This document shows, one piece after another, positions 33,587-42,270 of a stretch of DNA of 64,000 nt. How positions within the stretch are numbered: position 1 is the stretch's first letter; every line of letters starts with the position of its first letter. Source of the DNA: JAWXBG01 sp044375415. Lineage in GTDB: Bacteria; Bacteroidota; Bacteroidia; Flavobacteriales_D; Sanyastnellaceae. The position numbers and the translations under genes are program-made. The stretch covers positions 1-64,000 of the forward strand of contig JBILMS010000008.1 in the NCBI GenBank assembly GCA_044375415.1, read 5' to 3'. The notes beneath the pieces were generated by a model. The model saw nothing but the letters and a program-made list of their open reading frames with translations. It was not told the DNA's origin and made no database searches.

Positions 33587-35107
33587 CTACTTTATTTCGC
33601 CTATCAAGTTCCACCTGTAAAGTACACCCTTATAAAACGATGGATCACTCAATTTCTCAATATTACATGTGTAGCTGAGCGTTCGATCCTTTAAAACATC
33701 TTCATTCCAATGAGGGTCAAGCCCAAGTCCAAATTTCAGAACATAGTCGATGTAATCTTGTGGCAATCGGATATTAAAATTCCATTGACCGGAACGTATA
33801 CACTCGTCCATAGTTCCTTCTTGTTTGACCAATCCATCGCGATACCATTCACGAAATGGTCCGTGAATAATGTGATTCTCGTAATAGTACTCTAATCGCG
33901 GTTTTCCGTTGTCGAAAAAAGCCAATTGTTTTCCTTTCATCCATCCTTTGAAGTAGTTCCTTCGAGTGTTTACCTGACCATTCGGGTGATATGTAATCCA
34001 CTCCCCCTCCCGCAATCCAAAAGCAAAATGTCCCTTTTCAATTAGATCTCCATCATCGTTATAGGATCTAAACACCCCGTGTTCAACACCACTTGCAAAG
34101 TCAACGGTGAGTAACAACTTTCGATTGTCATTGTACATATTCCAAGTGCCTTCAGGAAATCCCTGAACCATTTTACCAATTGCCCGCCCATGATTATTCA
34201 GATGAAATCTAGTTGATTCTTCATCTGTCGTGGCCGAACCGAATTTTATTACCTGCTTCAATTGCTCAAGTTTCCACAAAGCATCCAGATCATTGCAGTA
34301 ATCGGGATCAACCGTGTTTTCTATCTGTGACGGATGATCTGCAGCCGTTGCTTGAAGACTATCCACTGAGGCTAAATAATGACCTTGTCTGAAGTAGTTT
34401 GTCCAAGTAACGAATTCGTCGTTTAGTCTTACACCATAATGTGAAAGCTCCCATACCAATTCAGGAAAATATACCCAACCCAAACTAATCTTACCTCCTT
34501 CTCCGTCCGGTGCATAAAAACCCATTCCAATGATGGATTTCTCGAAGTCACCGGTCTTTTTATTATAGTGCCAATCCTCTTTCAGCTCGATAAAGCGCAC
34601 ATCATCCCAGAGTTCATTATAAAGCCAGCGCCAGAGAGTGGTGTCTGTAGAATAGAAATAATCCGGGCTCTTGTATAAAGATAGTCTGCGCATGTTTTCA
34701 CTCTCCGGCATCAACAAAGGTCCTACCAATTCTAAGAACGAATGGCCTCCAGAAAATACCATTTGACCTTCTTGGTTGATGTAGTAATCCCCCTTTTTAA
34801 TGCATTCGTTTGGTGAATAATCTAGCCAAATAGTTCTCCAGACGCGAATAGACCAATATTCATCCTCTTCAAACAGATAATTATAATCACTAATTTCGGA
34901 TTGTACTCTTTCAAATCCCCATGCGTTTTTCTCATCCGGTCCAAGAGCGTCTTCTGCACTAAAAATGTAACTGAAACCAATGTTCTCTCGAAAATATCTC
35001 TCCTGAATAGCAAAGTGATCAAGGACGACGCTAATATTTTGAGACCACATAATGGAACTCAAAGTCAAAGCGAATAGAGTTACTATAACCTTCAAATAAT
35101 ACTTCAT
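33587..35107 (-). CDS. MORN-repeat (YwqK-like) exported protein
   Basis: The ATG at 35107 gives 506 residues with a signal peptide (MKYYLKVIVTLFALTLSSIM, then WSQ). The frame extends to 35143, but that would run into the terminator hairpin of the gene upstream. The N-terminal 300 residues have no recognised domain and are rich in Trp, Tyr and Asp. Residues about 325-450 hold four to five MORN-type repeats (GFPEGTWNMYND, EHGVFRSYNDDGDL, LREGEWITYHPNGQV, IHGPFREWYRDG), as in proteins of the YwqK family. MORN sheets may bind lipids or partner proteins; the role is unknown. It abuts the CDF gene, so the two are probably co-transcribed. Confidence 0.8.
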   Translation of the reverse strand: MKYYLKVIVTLFALTLSSIMWSQNISVVLDHFAIQERYFRENIGFSYIFSAEDALGPDEKNAWGFERVQSEISDYNYLFEEDEYWSIRVWRTIWLDYSPNECIKKGDYYINQEGQMVFSGGHSFLELVGPLLMPESENMRRLSLYKSPDYFYSTDTTLWRWLYNELWDDVRFIELKEDWHYNKKTGDFEKSIIGMGFYAPDGEGGKISLGWVYFPELVWELSHYGVRLNDEFVTWTNYFRQGHYLASVDSLQATAADHPSQIENTVDPDYCNDLDALWKLEQLKQVIKFGSATTDEESTRFHLNNHGRAIGKMVQGFPEGTWNMYNDNRKLLLTVDFASGVEHGVFRSYNDDGDLIEKGHFAFGLREGEWITYHPNGQVNTRRNYFKGWMKGKQLAFFDNGKPRLEYYYENHIIHGPFREWYRDGLVKQEGTMDECIRSGQWNFNIRLPQDYIDYVLKFGLGLDPHWNEDVLKDRTLSYTCNIEKLSDPSFYKGVLYRWNLIGEIK

Positions 35108-35121
35108 AGTCTTAAATACCA

Positions 35122-35169
35122 AAAGCACCTCAAAGGTAAGCACGAAGATGCCTACCTCTGAGGTGCTTT
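35122..35169 (-). terminator. Long hairpin after the GIN-domain gene, probable terminator
   Basis: AAAGCACCTCA (from 35122) pairs with TGAGGTGCTTT (to 35169), and an inner AGGTAAGCA/TGCCTACCT stem extends it. On the minus strand it is followed by TTTTGGTATTT. It separates the DUF2807 gene (ending 35187) from the MORN gene (starting 35107). Confidence 0.65.
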
Positions 35170-35186
35170 GAATATGATATTTATCC

Positions 35187-35921
35187 TTAGTAAGGTCCTA
35201 CGTTGCCGCTACCACTGATGTCGGTAGTGACTGTTGGAGAACCCGTGTATCTTACATCTCCGGAACCTGAAATTTTTACGGTAAGGTTATGATCGCAATG
35301 CAAATAGACATCCCCGCTTCCTTCGATATCGGCAAGTGCATCGAAGGCAATCATATTTAGAGCTTCCATTTTACCACTCCCGTGAATATGATATTCTGCT
35401 GAATCGCATTCTCCGATAGCAGTCATGTTGGCAGAACCATTGGTCGCTAAGCGCAAGTGACCACCGCTGTAACGCGCACGTACGGATCCACTTCCATTAT
35501 GATCAATGCGAAGCGCTTCGCCGGTAACCATGTCTTCCATATAAAAATGGAGGGCTCCATCTAATTCGACATGATTAATAGCAGGACCATACACTTCAAT
35601 TTTCATTTGAGTGTAATCGTAATTCTGAAATTCCTCATCCATTTCGATGTGTAAAATATCTTCTTGAACAAAAGTTTTTACATCTTGAATAATGTTGTTG
35701 TCGGTGGTAACCACAACATGTGCATCCTCAGACTGATAGTAATAAATGTCGTAGGAACCATCGGCTTTGATCATGTCAAAATCGCCAACCGAACGTGTAG
35801 AAGTTTGAACGACTCCGGAGCCCTCTTTCTTCCATCTTTTATCGCAAGAAGAAATCAATAAGCTCAGCAGAAATAAAGCAAAAAAGGTAGGCACCTTTAA
35901 AAAATTCATTTGGTATTTCAT
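35187..35921 (-). CDS. GIN-domain (DUF2807) lipoprotein
   Basis: This is a 244-residue lipoprotein with acylated C26 (LLISSCDKR). The mature part is a beta-solenoid-like GIN domain (putative auto-transporter adhesin head, DUF2807). It opens with the family phrase SVGDFDMIKADGSYDIYY and carries repeated glycine-serine turns (NGSGSVRA, HGSGKMEA, EGSGDVYL, SGSGDVRY, SGSGNVGPY) spaced by 15-25 residues. Such proteins are abundant in Bacteroidota and are usually placed at the cell surface or periplasm; the function is not established. Confidence 0.9.
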   Translation of the reverse strand: MKYQMNFLKVPTFFALFLLSLLISSCDKRWKKEGSGVVQTSTRSVGDFDMIKADGSYDIYYYQSEDAHVVVTTDNNIIQDVKTFVQEDILHIEMDEEFQNYDYTQMKIEVYGPAINHVELDGALHFYMEDMVTGEALRIDHNGSGSVRARYSGGHLRLATNGSANMTAIGECDSAEYHIHGSGKMEALNMIAFDALADIEGSGDVYLHCDHNLTVKISGSGDVRYTGSPTVTTDISGSGNVGPY

Positions 35922-36219
35922 GGTAGTTTGATGTTGTTTCGAGGGTATGACAACTGCATTTGATTATACCCCTATGTGAGTTCGAAAAAGTCCGCAGTCG
36001 GCAGTCGGCAGCAGGCAGTCGGGGTGAGCGTTTTTGGAAACGAGTTCGTTCTGGAACTCAAACTGTTTCTCGAACTGATTTGGAAAGTTCGGGGTTTGCA
36101 GGAACAGGATTCACACAATACGTTTTATACACAGCGTCACGACCTTTCTCCGAATAGGTCCTTCGCATCGCGCTTGCTGCGCGAGCGAAGGATGACGGTC
36201 GGATGGTAAAAATATTGGG

Positions 36220-36250
36220 GAGAATGGGGCCGCTGCGCGGCCCCATTCTC
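36220..36250. repeat. Perfect 14-bp stem, 3-nt loop hairpin
   Basis: GAGAATGGGGCCGC (36220-36233) and GCGGCCCCATTCTC (36237-36250) are exact reverse complements around TGC. There is no T tract on either strand, so this is not a classical terminator. It lies inside repeat cluster D. Confidence 0.9.
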
Positions 36251-36317
36251 CTGCACACAATATGAGTACATCAAGATGATTCCCACGGATAATAATCCAA
36301 CCGTGAGCCCAAACAAG

Positions 36318-36485
36318 ACCTTCGGAAAGCCTCACCCCTAGCCCCTCTCCAGAGGAGAGGGGGACGATTTCGTAAAGTGAAACCACTGGTTTTCAAAAAA
36401 ATGGTTTTATAAAACGTTCACAATTCAGGTTGTAGGATCGGTCCCCTCTCCTCTGGAGAGGGCGGAGGGTGAGGCCTTCGGAGAC
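36318..36485. repeat. Inverted repeat pair, MITE-like
   Basis: The left arm (36318-36364) contains CTTCGGAAAGCCTCACCCCT and CCCCTCTCCAGAGGAGAGGG. The right arm (36441-36485) carries the reverse complement GTCCCCTCTCCTCTGGAGAG then GGTGAGGCCTTCGGAG. About 76 bases separate the arms. No flanking target duplication was evident. Whether it moves is unknown. Confidence 0.7.
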
Positions 36486-36519
36486 GAAGGCTACCGAAAA
36501 AAAAGAAAAACCATTCCGT

Positions 36520-37164
36520 TCATTCTAAATCCCTTTCCTTCCTCCACTTTCTCCATGCCTTCAATGTTACCAAAGCTCCTGCGTAATCGTTCATCGCCAT
36601 GTCAAATACCCATATCTGTCCATCTCTTGGACGATAATAAAAAGTATAAGCGAGATTAGTAGTGCGCAACGCATCATAATAATCCCGTTTTAATTCCATG
36701 GGATATACCACTCCCGAATCCGTCTTCTCAGGCATTGTATACATAGTAAACCTATCCGAATAGCCACATGGCCCACACTTTTCCTCCTGCATTTCGGGAA
36801 GAGCCCAAATGACCTTGTGGGCGCGAAGGACATCAGGAGATAATAAGGGTCGGATAGAATCCTGGTATTGCTCCCAATCTGCGCTGTCTATTCTCTCCCT
36901 TTGGGTAAAAGAAGTATCGCAAAATAAAACGCACCCCGGATTTTCCCCTTCTAGCCTCAATCGATTCGGAAAGAAGTATTTGCCTTTGTAATATGCCAAT
37001 TCCAGCGAGTCCGCTTGGTAAGTTCTTTTCGGAGGATTAACCAGAATTTCTGATGTACCGGAAGTCTCGGGTGACACAGGCGTTTCTGTCGTAGATTGAC
37101 AGGAAAAAAGAATTCCGGCGATCCAGACTGCGCAAAAATTGTATTCTTTTGTTGAACTAATCAT
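36520..37164 (-). CDS. Hypothetical lipoprotein
   Basis: This is a 214-residue protein from the ATG at 37164 (a TTG at 37185 is the alternative). The signal ends in the lipobox ILFSC with acylated C22, followed by a Thr/Pro/Ser-rich linker. The mature domain contains two Cys pairs (CVLFC and CGPCGYSDRF) and aromatic C-terminal strands (YTFYYRPRDGQIWVFDM). No family is recognised. The C-terminus is basic (KAWRKWRKERDLE). It is divergent from purL and bordered on its other side by repeat cluster D. Confidence 0.7.
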   Translation of the reverse strand: MISSTKEYNFCAVWIAGILFSCQSTTETPVSPETSGTSEILVNPPKRTYQADSLELAYYKGKYFFPNRLRLEGENPGCVLFCDTSFTQRERIDSADWEQYQDSIRPLLSPDVLRAHKVIWALPEMQEEKCGPCGYSDRFTMYTMPEKTDSGVVYPMELKRDYYDALRTTNLAYTFYYRPRDGQIWVFDMAMNDYAGALVTLKAWRKWRKERDLE

Positions 37165-37285
37165 TTCGGTATTGCGGAAAATCAACTGATTAAGCCTTGA
37201 TTTATTGTTGAAAGCTGAATGAAAAGCCCGTCCAAATGTACCCCGTCCCTTCGTAAATTCGCCGCTTACAAATTAAGCGTTTTTC

Positions 37286-39529
37286 ATGTCCATAGCCAGA
37301 GCCCAACAGGCCGCCACCCTTGAAGAAGCCAAAGAAATGGGTCTTCTTCCCGAAGAATTTGAAAAAATTACCTCCGTTTTAGGCAGAACTCCCAACTTCA
37401 CTGAAATGTGCGTCTATTCGGTGATGTGGAGCGAACACTGCTCCTACAAAAATTCTATAAAGTGGTTAAAAACCCTTCCAAAAGAAGGTCCTCACATGCT
37501 CGTAAAAGCGGGTGAGGAAAATGCCGGTCTCGTAGATGTAGGCGATGGATTGGGCTGTGCTTTTAAAATTGAATCTCACAATCACCCCTCGGCTATCGAA
37601 CCTTATCAGGGGGCGGCTACCGGCGTGGGTGGTATCAACCGCGATATTTTCACGATGGGTGCTCGTCCGATTGCCCAATTAAATTCTTTGCGCTTCGGTA
37701 AACTCGACAATCCTCGCACCAAATGGCTCCTGGCCGGTGTGGTTAAAGGTATTGGCGACTATGGAAATGCCTTCGGTATTCCAATTGTCGGCGGTGAGGT
37801 ATTCTTTGATGAGAGCTATCAGAGCAATCCGCTGGTAAATGCCATGTCTGTAGGACTGGTTGATGCAAAAAGAATTATCTCATCCAAAGCCAAAGGGGTG
37901 GGAAATCCTGTTTACATCGTTGGTTCTGCGACAGGAAAAGATGGTATCAAAGGTGCCTCTTTTGCCTCCAAAGACATGAGCGAAGATTCTGCTAAAGATC
38001 TTCCAAGCGTACAAGTAGGTGATCCATTCCAAGAGAAATTGCTCCTAGAAGCAACTATGGAATTAGCCCAAACAGACGCTATCGCAGGGATGCAGGACAT
38101 GGGTGCCGCCGGAATTACTTGTTCAACATCTGAGATGAGCGCAGGCGGTAAAGTGGGTATGGATATTCAACTCGATTTGGTACCCACTCGTCAGGAAGGA
38201 ATGGCTCCATTTGAAATTCTACTCAGCGAATCGCAAGAGAGGATGTTGATCGTGGTGAAAAAAGGTGAAGAGAAAACCGTAGAAGCGATATTTGAAAAAT
38301 GGGATCTACACGCCGTGAAAATCGGTGTAGTAACCAAAGGTCCCATGGTTCGTTATTTTATGAATAAGGAATTAGTCGGAGAGATTCCCGCCGAATCACT
38401 GGTGCTAGGTGGAGGTGCGCCTGTTTATGAAAGAGATTACAAGGAACCGGCTTATTACGCTAAAGCCCAGAAATTTGAAATGTCGCAGGTTCCCGAACCA
38501 AAAGATTATGTGGTTGCAGCACGCCAATTGATGGCCAATCACAATTTAGCAAGCAAACGATGGATATACGAACAGTATGACTCCATGGTGGGCACAGTTA
38601 ACATGTGTACCAATAAACCATCTGATGCAGCTGTTGTAAATATCAAAGGAACCAATAAAGCTTTAGCCCTCACGGTAGATTGCAACGCTCGTTATGTAAA
38701 TAATGACCCGGAAAAAGGTACCATGATCGCCGTAGCTGAAGCCGCCAGAAATATCGTCTGCAGCGGTGGAGAACCCTCAGCGATTACAAACTGCTTGAAT
38801 TTCGGAAACCCTTATAACCCTGAGGTCTATTGGCAATTTGTAGGTGCCATCAAAGGGATGAGCGAGGCTTGTAAAAAATTCAATACTCCTGTGACCGGAG
38901 GAAACGTCAGCTTCTACAATCAAACGGCAAACGAAGACGGAACAGCAAATCCTGTCTTCCCTACTCCAACCATCGGAATGTTGGGAGTAATGAACGATAA
39001 AAGTTTACACACCACGCTTGAGTTTAAGTATAAAGGCGATTTGATCTATCTTTTAGGTGTTCCGCGAAATGACATTAATAGTTCAGAATACCTTGCTTCG
39101 ATTCATGGTATTCGATTGTCTCCGGCTCCTTTTATCGATCTCGATGAAGAATTGAGACTTCAGAATTGTATTAAAGGATTGATCAAGAATAATTTTATTT
39201 CTTCGGCTCACGATGTAAGTGATGGCGGACTTTTCAGTGCACTCTGCGAAATGGCCATGCCAAATGATCTCGGATTCGACATTGTTACCGATGGTGAAAT
39301 CCGCAAAGACGCATTCCTTTTTGGTGAATCGCAAAGCCGCATTGTTGTTACTGTTGTAGAGGATTACGAAGACGATTTCCTCGATCATGTCGGAGATAGT
39401 AATGTAGAAGTAATTCTTTTGGGACACGTAACCAAAGGCCGTATCACAATAGATGAAGAAAATTTTGGTTATATCGAGGATTATAAAACCTTATACGACC
39501 ATGCCATCGCTAACGAAATGGTAAACTAA
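37286..39529 (+). CDS. purL: Phosphoribosylformylglycinamidine synthase subunit PurL
   Basis: PurL converts FGAR to FGAM with ATP and ammonia in step four of de novo purine synthesis. At 747 residues it is the short form that needs separate PurS and PurQ subunits. Typical segments are VMWSEHCSYKNS (catalytic-region His in SEHCSYK), FKIESHNHPSAIEPYQGAAT, GMQDMGAAGITCSTSEMSAG and the second-half repeat of the AIRS-like fold (TNCLNFGNPYNPEVYWQF, AHDVSDGGL). It heads a plus-strand run with the PASTA protein gene 12 bases after its stop. purS and purQ are not in the window. Confidence 0.97.
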   Translation: MSIARAQQAATLEEAKEMGLLPEEFEKITSVLGRTPNFTEMCVYSVMWSEHCSYKNSIKWLKTLPKEGPHMLVKAGEENAGLVDVGDGLGCAFKIESHNHPSAIEPYQGAATGVGGINRDIFTMGARPIAQLNSLRFGKLDNPRTKWLLAGVVKGIGDYGNAFGIPIVGGEVFFDESYQSNPLVNAMSVGLVDAKRIISSKAKGVGNPVYIVGSATGKDGIKGASFASKDMSEDSAKDLPSVQVGDPFQEKLLLEATMELAQTDAIAGMQDMGAAGITCSTSEMSAGGKVGMDIQLDLVPTRQEGMAPFEILLSESQERMLIVVKKGEEKTVEAIFEKWDLHAVKIGVVTKGPMVRYFMNKELVGEIPAESLVLGGGAPVYERDYKEPAYYAKAQKFEMSQVPEPKDYVVAARQLMANHNLASKRWIYEQYDSMVGTVNMCTNKPSDAAVVNIKGTNKALALTVDCNARYVNNDPEKGTMIAVAEAARNIVCSGGEPSAITNCLNFGNPYNPEVYWQFVGAIKGMSEACKKFNTPVTGGNVSFYNQTANEDGTANPVFPTPTIGMLGVMNDKSLHTTLEFKYKGDLIYLLGVPRNDINSSEYLASIHGIRLSPAPFIDLDEELRLQNCIKGLIKNNFISSAHDVSDGGLFSALCEMAMPNDLGFDIVTDGEIRKDAFLFGESQSRIVVTVVEDYEDDFLDHVGDSNVEVILLGHVTKGRITIDEENFGYIEDYKTLYDHAIANEMVN

Positions 39530-39541
39530 TCGCCGACAACT

Positions 39542-40354
39542 ATGTCTCTGAGAGAGTTTATCAAAACAAAAGATTTCCGCAAACATCTCCTTAGAATTTT
39601 AGGAGTGTATGTTGGTGCTATACTCATTATTTGGCTTTATCTGGCATGGTACACTGATCACGGCGAGTATATATCTGTGCCGGAAGTGCGAGGTATGAGT
39701 TTCGAAGAGGCCGTAACTTCCATCGAAGATAGAGACTTAAAATATGTTGTTGTCGATTCCATTTATGTAGAAAATGCAAAAGGTGGAACGGTGATGGAGC
39801 AAAGCCCTTTACCGGAAAGTCAAGTGAAAGAAGGAAGAGAAGTTTTTCTTACAACTTATCGCGTTTCTCCACCTTTAGAAACAATCAATATCGAAGAAGG
39901 AGAATATGCCCAAGTAGCACTTATTAAATTGAACAATAAGGGAATTAAGGTTCGCAAAATCGAAGAACCCAACAATCAAATGATCGGTGCTGTCATAAAA
40001 CTTACCTACAAAGGCAAAAAATTAAAAGCAGGAAGTCAAGTGAAAAGAGGTGAGGAAGTAACCATGCATATTGGGGTTTCTGCGAATGAACAAGTATTAA
40101 TACCCAATCTTGCGGGTATGACACTCGACTCCGCTATGGCGACTTTGGAAAGAGCTGAACTTATGATGGGTCTTACCATTTCGAATACTACTTTGACAAG
40201 CAGTGCTGACAGCATGGCTGCTCGTGTTTGCAGTCAGTCGCCGGCACATTCGTCGGACGTGTATGTGCCGAAAGGACAGATAGTAGACTTATGGATATCG
40301 GTAGGACCTTGTGAACCGGACAGTATTCCTGTCACACCTCCTCCATCTGAATAA
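39542..40354 (+). CDS. Membrane-anchored PASTA-domain protein
   Basis: The protein has 270 residues: a basic cytoplasmic tail, one membrane helix (about residues 18-39, ILGVYVGAILIIWLYLAWY), then three PASTA domains (about 45-115, 116-185 and 186-255), the first opening with ISVPEVRGMSFEEA and the third with VLIPNLAGMTLDSAM. PASTA domains bind peptidoglycan or beta-lactams in characterised kinases and PBPs, but here no kinase or transpeptidase is attached. The order PASTA protein, T9SS cargo, RluD-type synthase is compact (12, 18 and 2-base gaps), so an operon with purL is likely. The role is unknown; cell-wall sensing or scaffolding is an inference. Confidence 0.9.
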   Translation: MSLREFIKTKDFRKHLLRILGVYVGAILIIWLYLAWYTDHGEYISVPEVRGMSFEEAVTSIEDRDLKYVVVDSIYVENAKGGTVMEQSPLPESQVKEGREVFLTTYRVSPPLETINIEEGEYAQVALIKLNNKGIKVRKIEEPNNQMIGAVIKLTYKGKKLKAGSQVKRGEEVTMHIGVSANEQVLIPNLAGMTLDSAMATLERAELMMGLTISNTTLTSSADSMAARVCSQSPAHSSDVYVPKGQIVDLWISVGPCEPDSIPVTPPPSE

Positions 40355-40372
40355 ACTGATTAAGAAAAAAGA

Positions 40373-42268
40373 ATGAAGAAAACAGGAATTATTCTACTCG
40401 CCTTCATGTTGTGCATATCCTCGTGGGCTCAGACACCCACGGGCTCCGAGACTGAGGGAACTATGATCTATGGATATCCGCAGATGGAACGATTCAAACG
40501 CGAACAACGATTTGAAGCACGAGCACAACGCGGAGGTGGATCCAGTTTACCCATTCCTTTTTTCGACGATTTTTCTCGCTATTCATTACCCACCGACGAT
40601 CCGGAAATACCGGTAGAATGGCAAATGTGGGAAGATGACGACGTGTTTATAAATGGAACTTTTCCTGTAGCTCCTCTTACCATAGGAGTAGCCACTTTTG
40701 AAGGACTTGGAGCAGATGGTTACCCTTACGATTTCACCGACGAAAATTCATACGGAGGCGCAGATACTCTTACTTCACTTCCTTTAAATCTAGCCGGCCT
40801 TACCGCTGAAGACAATGTATATCTGACATTCTTTTATGAGCCCGGTGGACTAGGTAACAACCCGGACCCACAAGACTCTTTGGTAGTGGAATTTTACAGC
40901 CCCTTTGGAGCCGGTGAATGGTTTCGTCAATGGGGAATTGCAGGAAACAACAACGTTGCTTTTCAACAAGTTTTTCTTCCCATTTCTGCAGCCGAGTTTT
41001 TAATGGATGGATTCCGCTTCCGTTTTAGAAACTATGCCACACTCAGCGGTAATGCAGATCATTGGCATATTGATTACGTAACTGTCGACGATGATATTGA
41101 TCCGACAAATTACTCCTTTGATGAAGTTGCTATGGAATATCCCTTAAATACTTTATTGGATGAGTACACTGCCATGCCCCTAACTCATTACTTAACGAAC
41201 CCCTCAGGATTTGTAAAGGATGAGGCTACATTTTATCAGCGAAATCTGGGGGATGATCCTGAAAACGTTGTTACTAGTATGTGCATTCGAAATGAGACTA
41301 CTAATAATTTGGTTTGTTTAGCTGATGAAGATCGTGATTTCAACATTAATTTTCCGGAAGGAGAAGTTATACGCGATTTAACTGTAAGTACGATTTTGCC
41401 GTTCGATGCCTTGCAAACAGATACATGTCTCATTTATGATGTAAACACTTTCTGTACTACCACAGATGCGCACCTCGACAATGACTCTACACACTTCAAA
41501 CAAGTATTCTACAACTATTATGCATACGACGATGGCACAGCAGAACGTCCTTACGCCATAAATGTTAGCGGAGGACAAGTGGCCATGAAATATTTCAGCG
41601 AAGTGGAAGATACATTACTAGGATTATTTATTCACTGGATGCCGTTCCAATACGACAATTCGGACAAGAATTTTCTTCTAAGAATTTGGGGAGATAACAG
41701 CGGAATACCGGGCACCGAACTTATAGAAAACTTTGAATTCCATTCTCCACAATATTATCACGACGGGTACAACATCTTCTCATATTACGAATACGATGAA
41801 CCGGTATCTGTAGATGGTACATTCTATGTAGGTTGGGTGCAGGACAATAACTCTCAATTGAATGTCGGTAACGATAAAAACACGAACAACAATCCGGCTA
41901 AACTGTTTTTCAATTTAGGGGGAGGAAGTACGTGGACGCAGAGTACAATAACCGGTTCTGTTATGATTCGACCGGTATTTAAATCCGGTAAATCCAATGT
42001 GTGGAATAATGTGGTAGAAAACACCACGGAAATATTTGAACTTTTCCCTAATCCGGCCGAGAACAAATTTCATGTTAATCTCCGTTCGAACGGCACTAAC
42101 AAGATGACAATGTTTGATGCGGCCGGCAGAGAAGTAAAAACAACGACTTTTAATGGAGGCGGAATGCAAACCGTTGACATATCATCTATATCAGAAGGTA
42201 TCTACTATGTGCAGATCACTGATGTTATGTCCGGAATTGTTTCCACCCAAAAATTGATTGTGCAGTAA
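40373..42268 (+). CDS. Secreted protein with T9SS type A sorting domain
   Basis: This is a 631-residue protein with a signal peptide (MKKTGIILLAFMLCISSWA then Q). The body is aromatic- and Asp-rich. It contains a FFDDFSRYSLPTDDP segment and a lectin/jelly-roll-like region (TLSGNADHWHIDYVTVDDDI), as in many large Bacteroidota surface proteins. Residues about 555-631 are the T9SS CTD: FELFPNPAENKFHVNL, DISSISEGIYYVQITD and final STQKLIVQ. Export through the type IX system to the cell surface is predicted. The binding partner or substrate is unknown. It sits between the PASTA gene and the pseudouridine synthase gene. Confidence 0.88.
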   Translation: MKKTGIILLAFMLCISSWAQTPTGSETEGTMIYGYPQMERFKREQRFEARAQRGGGSSLPIPFFDDFSRYSLPTDDPEIPVEWQMWEDDDVFINGTFPVAPLTIGVATFEGLGADGYPYDFTDENSYGGADTLTSLPLNLAGLTAEDNVYLTFFYEPGGLGNNPDPQDSLVVEFYSPFGAGEWFRQWGIAGNNNVAFQQVFLPISAAEFLMDGFRFRFRNYATLSGNADHWHIDYVTVDDDIDPTNYSFDEVAMEYPLNTLLDEYTAMPLTHYLTNPSGFVKDEATFYQRNLGDDPENVVTSMCIRNETTNNLVCLADEDRDFNINFPEGEVIRDLTVSTILPFDALQTDTCLIYDVNTFCTTTDAHLDNDSTHFKQVFYNYYAYDDGTAERPYAINVSGGQVAMKYFSEVEDTLLGLFIHWMPFQYDNSDKNFLLRIWGDNSGIPGTELIENFEFHSPQYYHDGYNIFSYYEYDEPVSVDGTFYVGWVQDNNSQLNVGNDKNTNNNPAKLFFNLGGGSTWTQSTITGSVMIRPVFKSGKSNVWNNVVENTTEIFELFPNPAENKFHVNLRSNGTNKMTMFDAAGREVKTTTFNGGGMQTVDISSISEGIYYVQITDVMSGIVSTQKLIVQ

Positions 42269-42270
42269 GT

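Larger units (their letters stand above)
35975..36519. repeat. Cluster of intergenic hairpins and inverted repeats (locus D)
   Basis: This gap of about 600 bases has no credible gene. In order it contains CAGTCGGCAGTCGGCAGCAG (about 35994-36013). The m1 module GGAACTCAAACTGTTTCTCG follows (36053-36078), with GTTCGGGGTTTGCAGG soon after. Next is a hairpin CCTTCGC...GCGAAGG (about 36159-36190) and a perfect 14-bp hairpin at 36220-36250. It ends with an inverted pair carrying CCCCTCTCCAGAGGAGAGGG (36318-36364) and its reverse (36441-36485). m1 links it to loci B, C and E. Confidence 0.8.

Noticed and set aside
35960..36386. Short frames in repeat cluster D on both strands
   Set aside because: They consist of translated hairpins and inverted repeats; no conserved protein feature.
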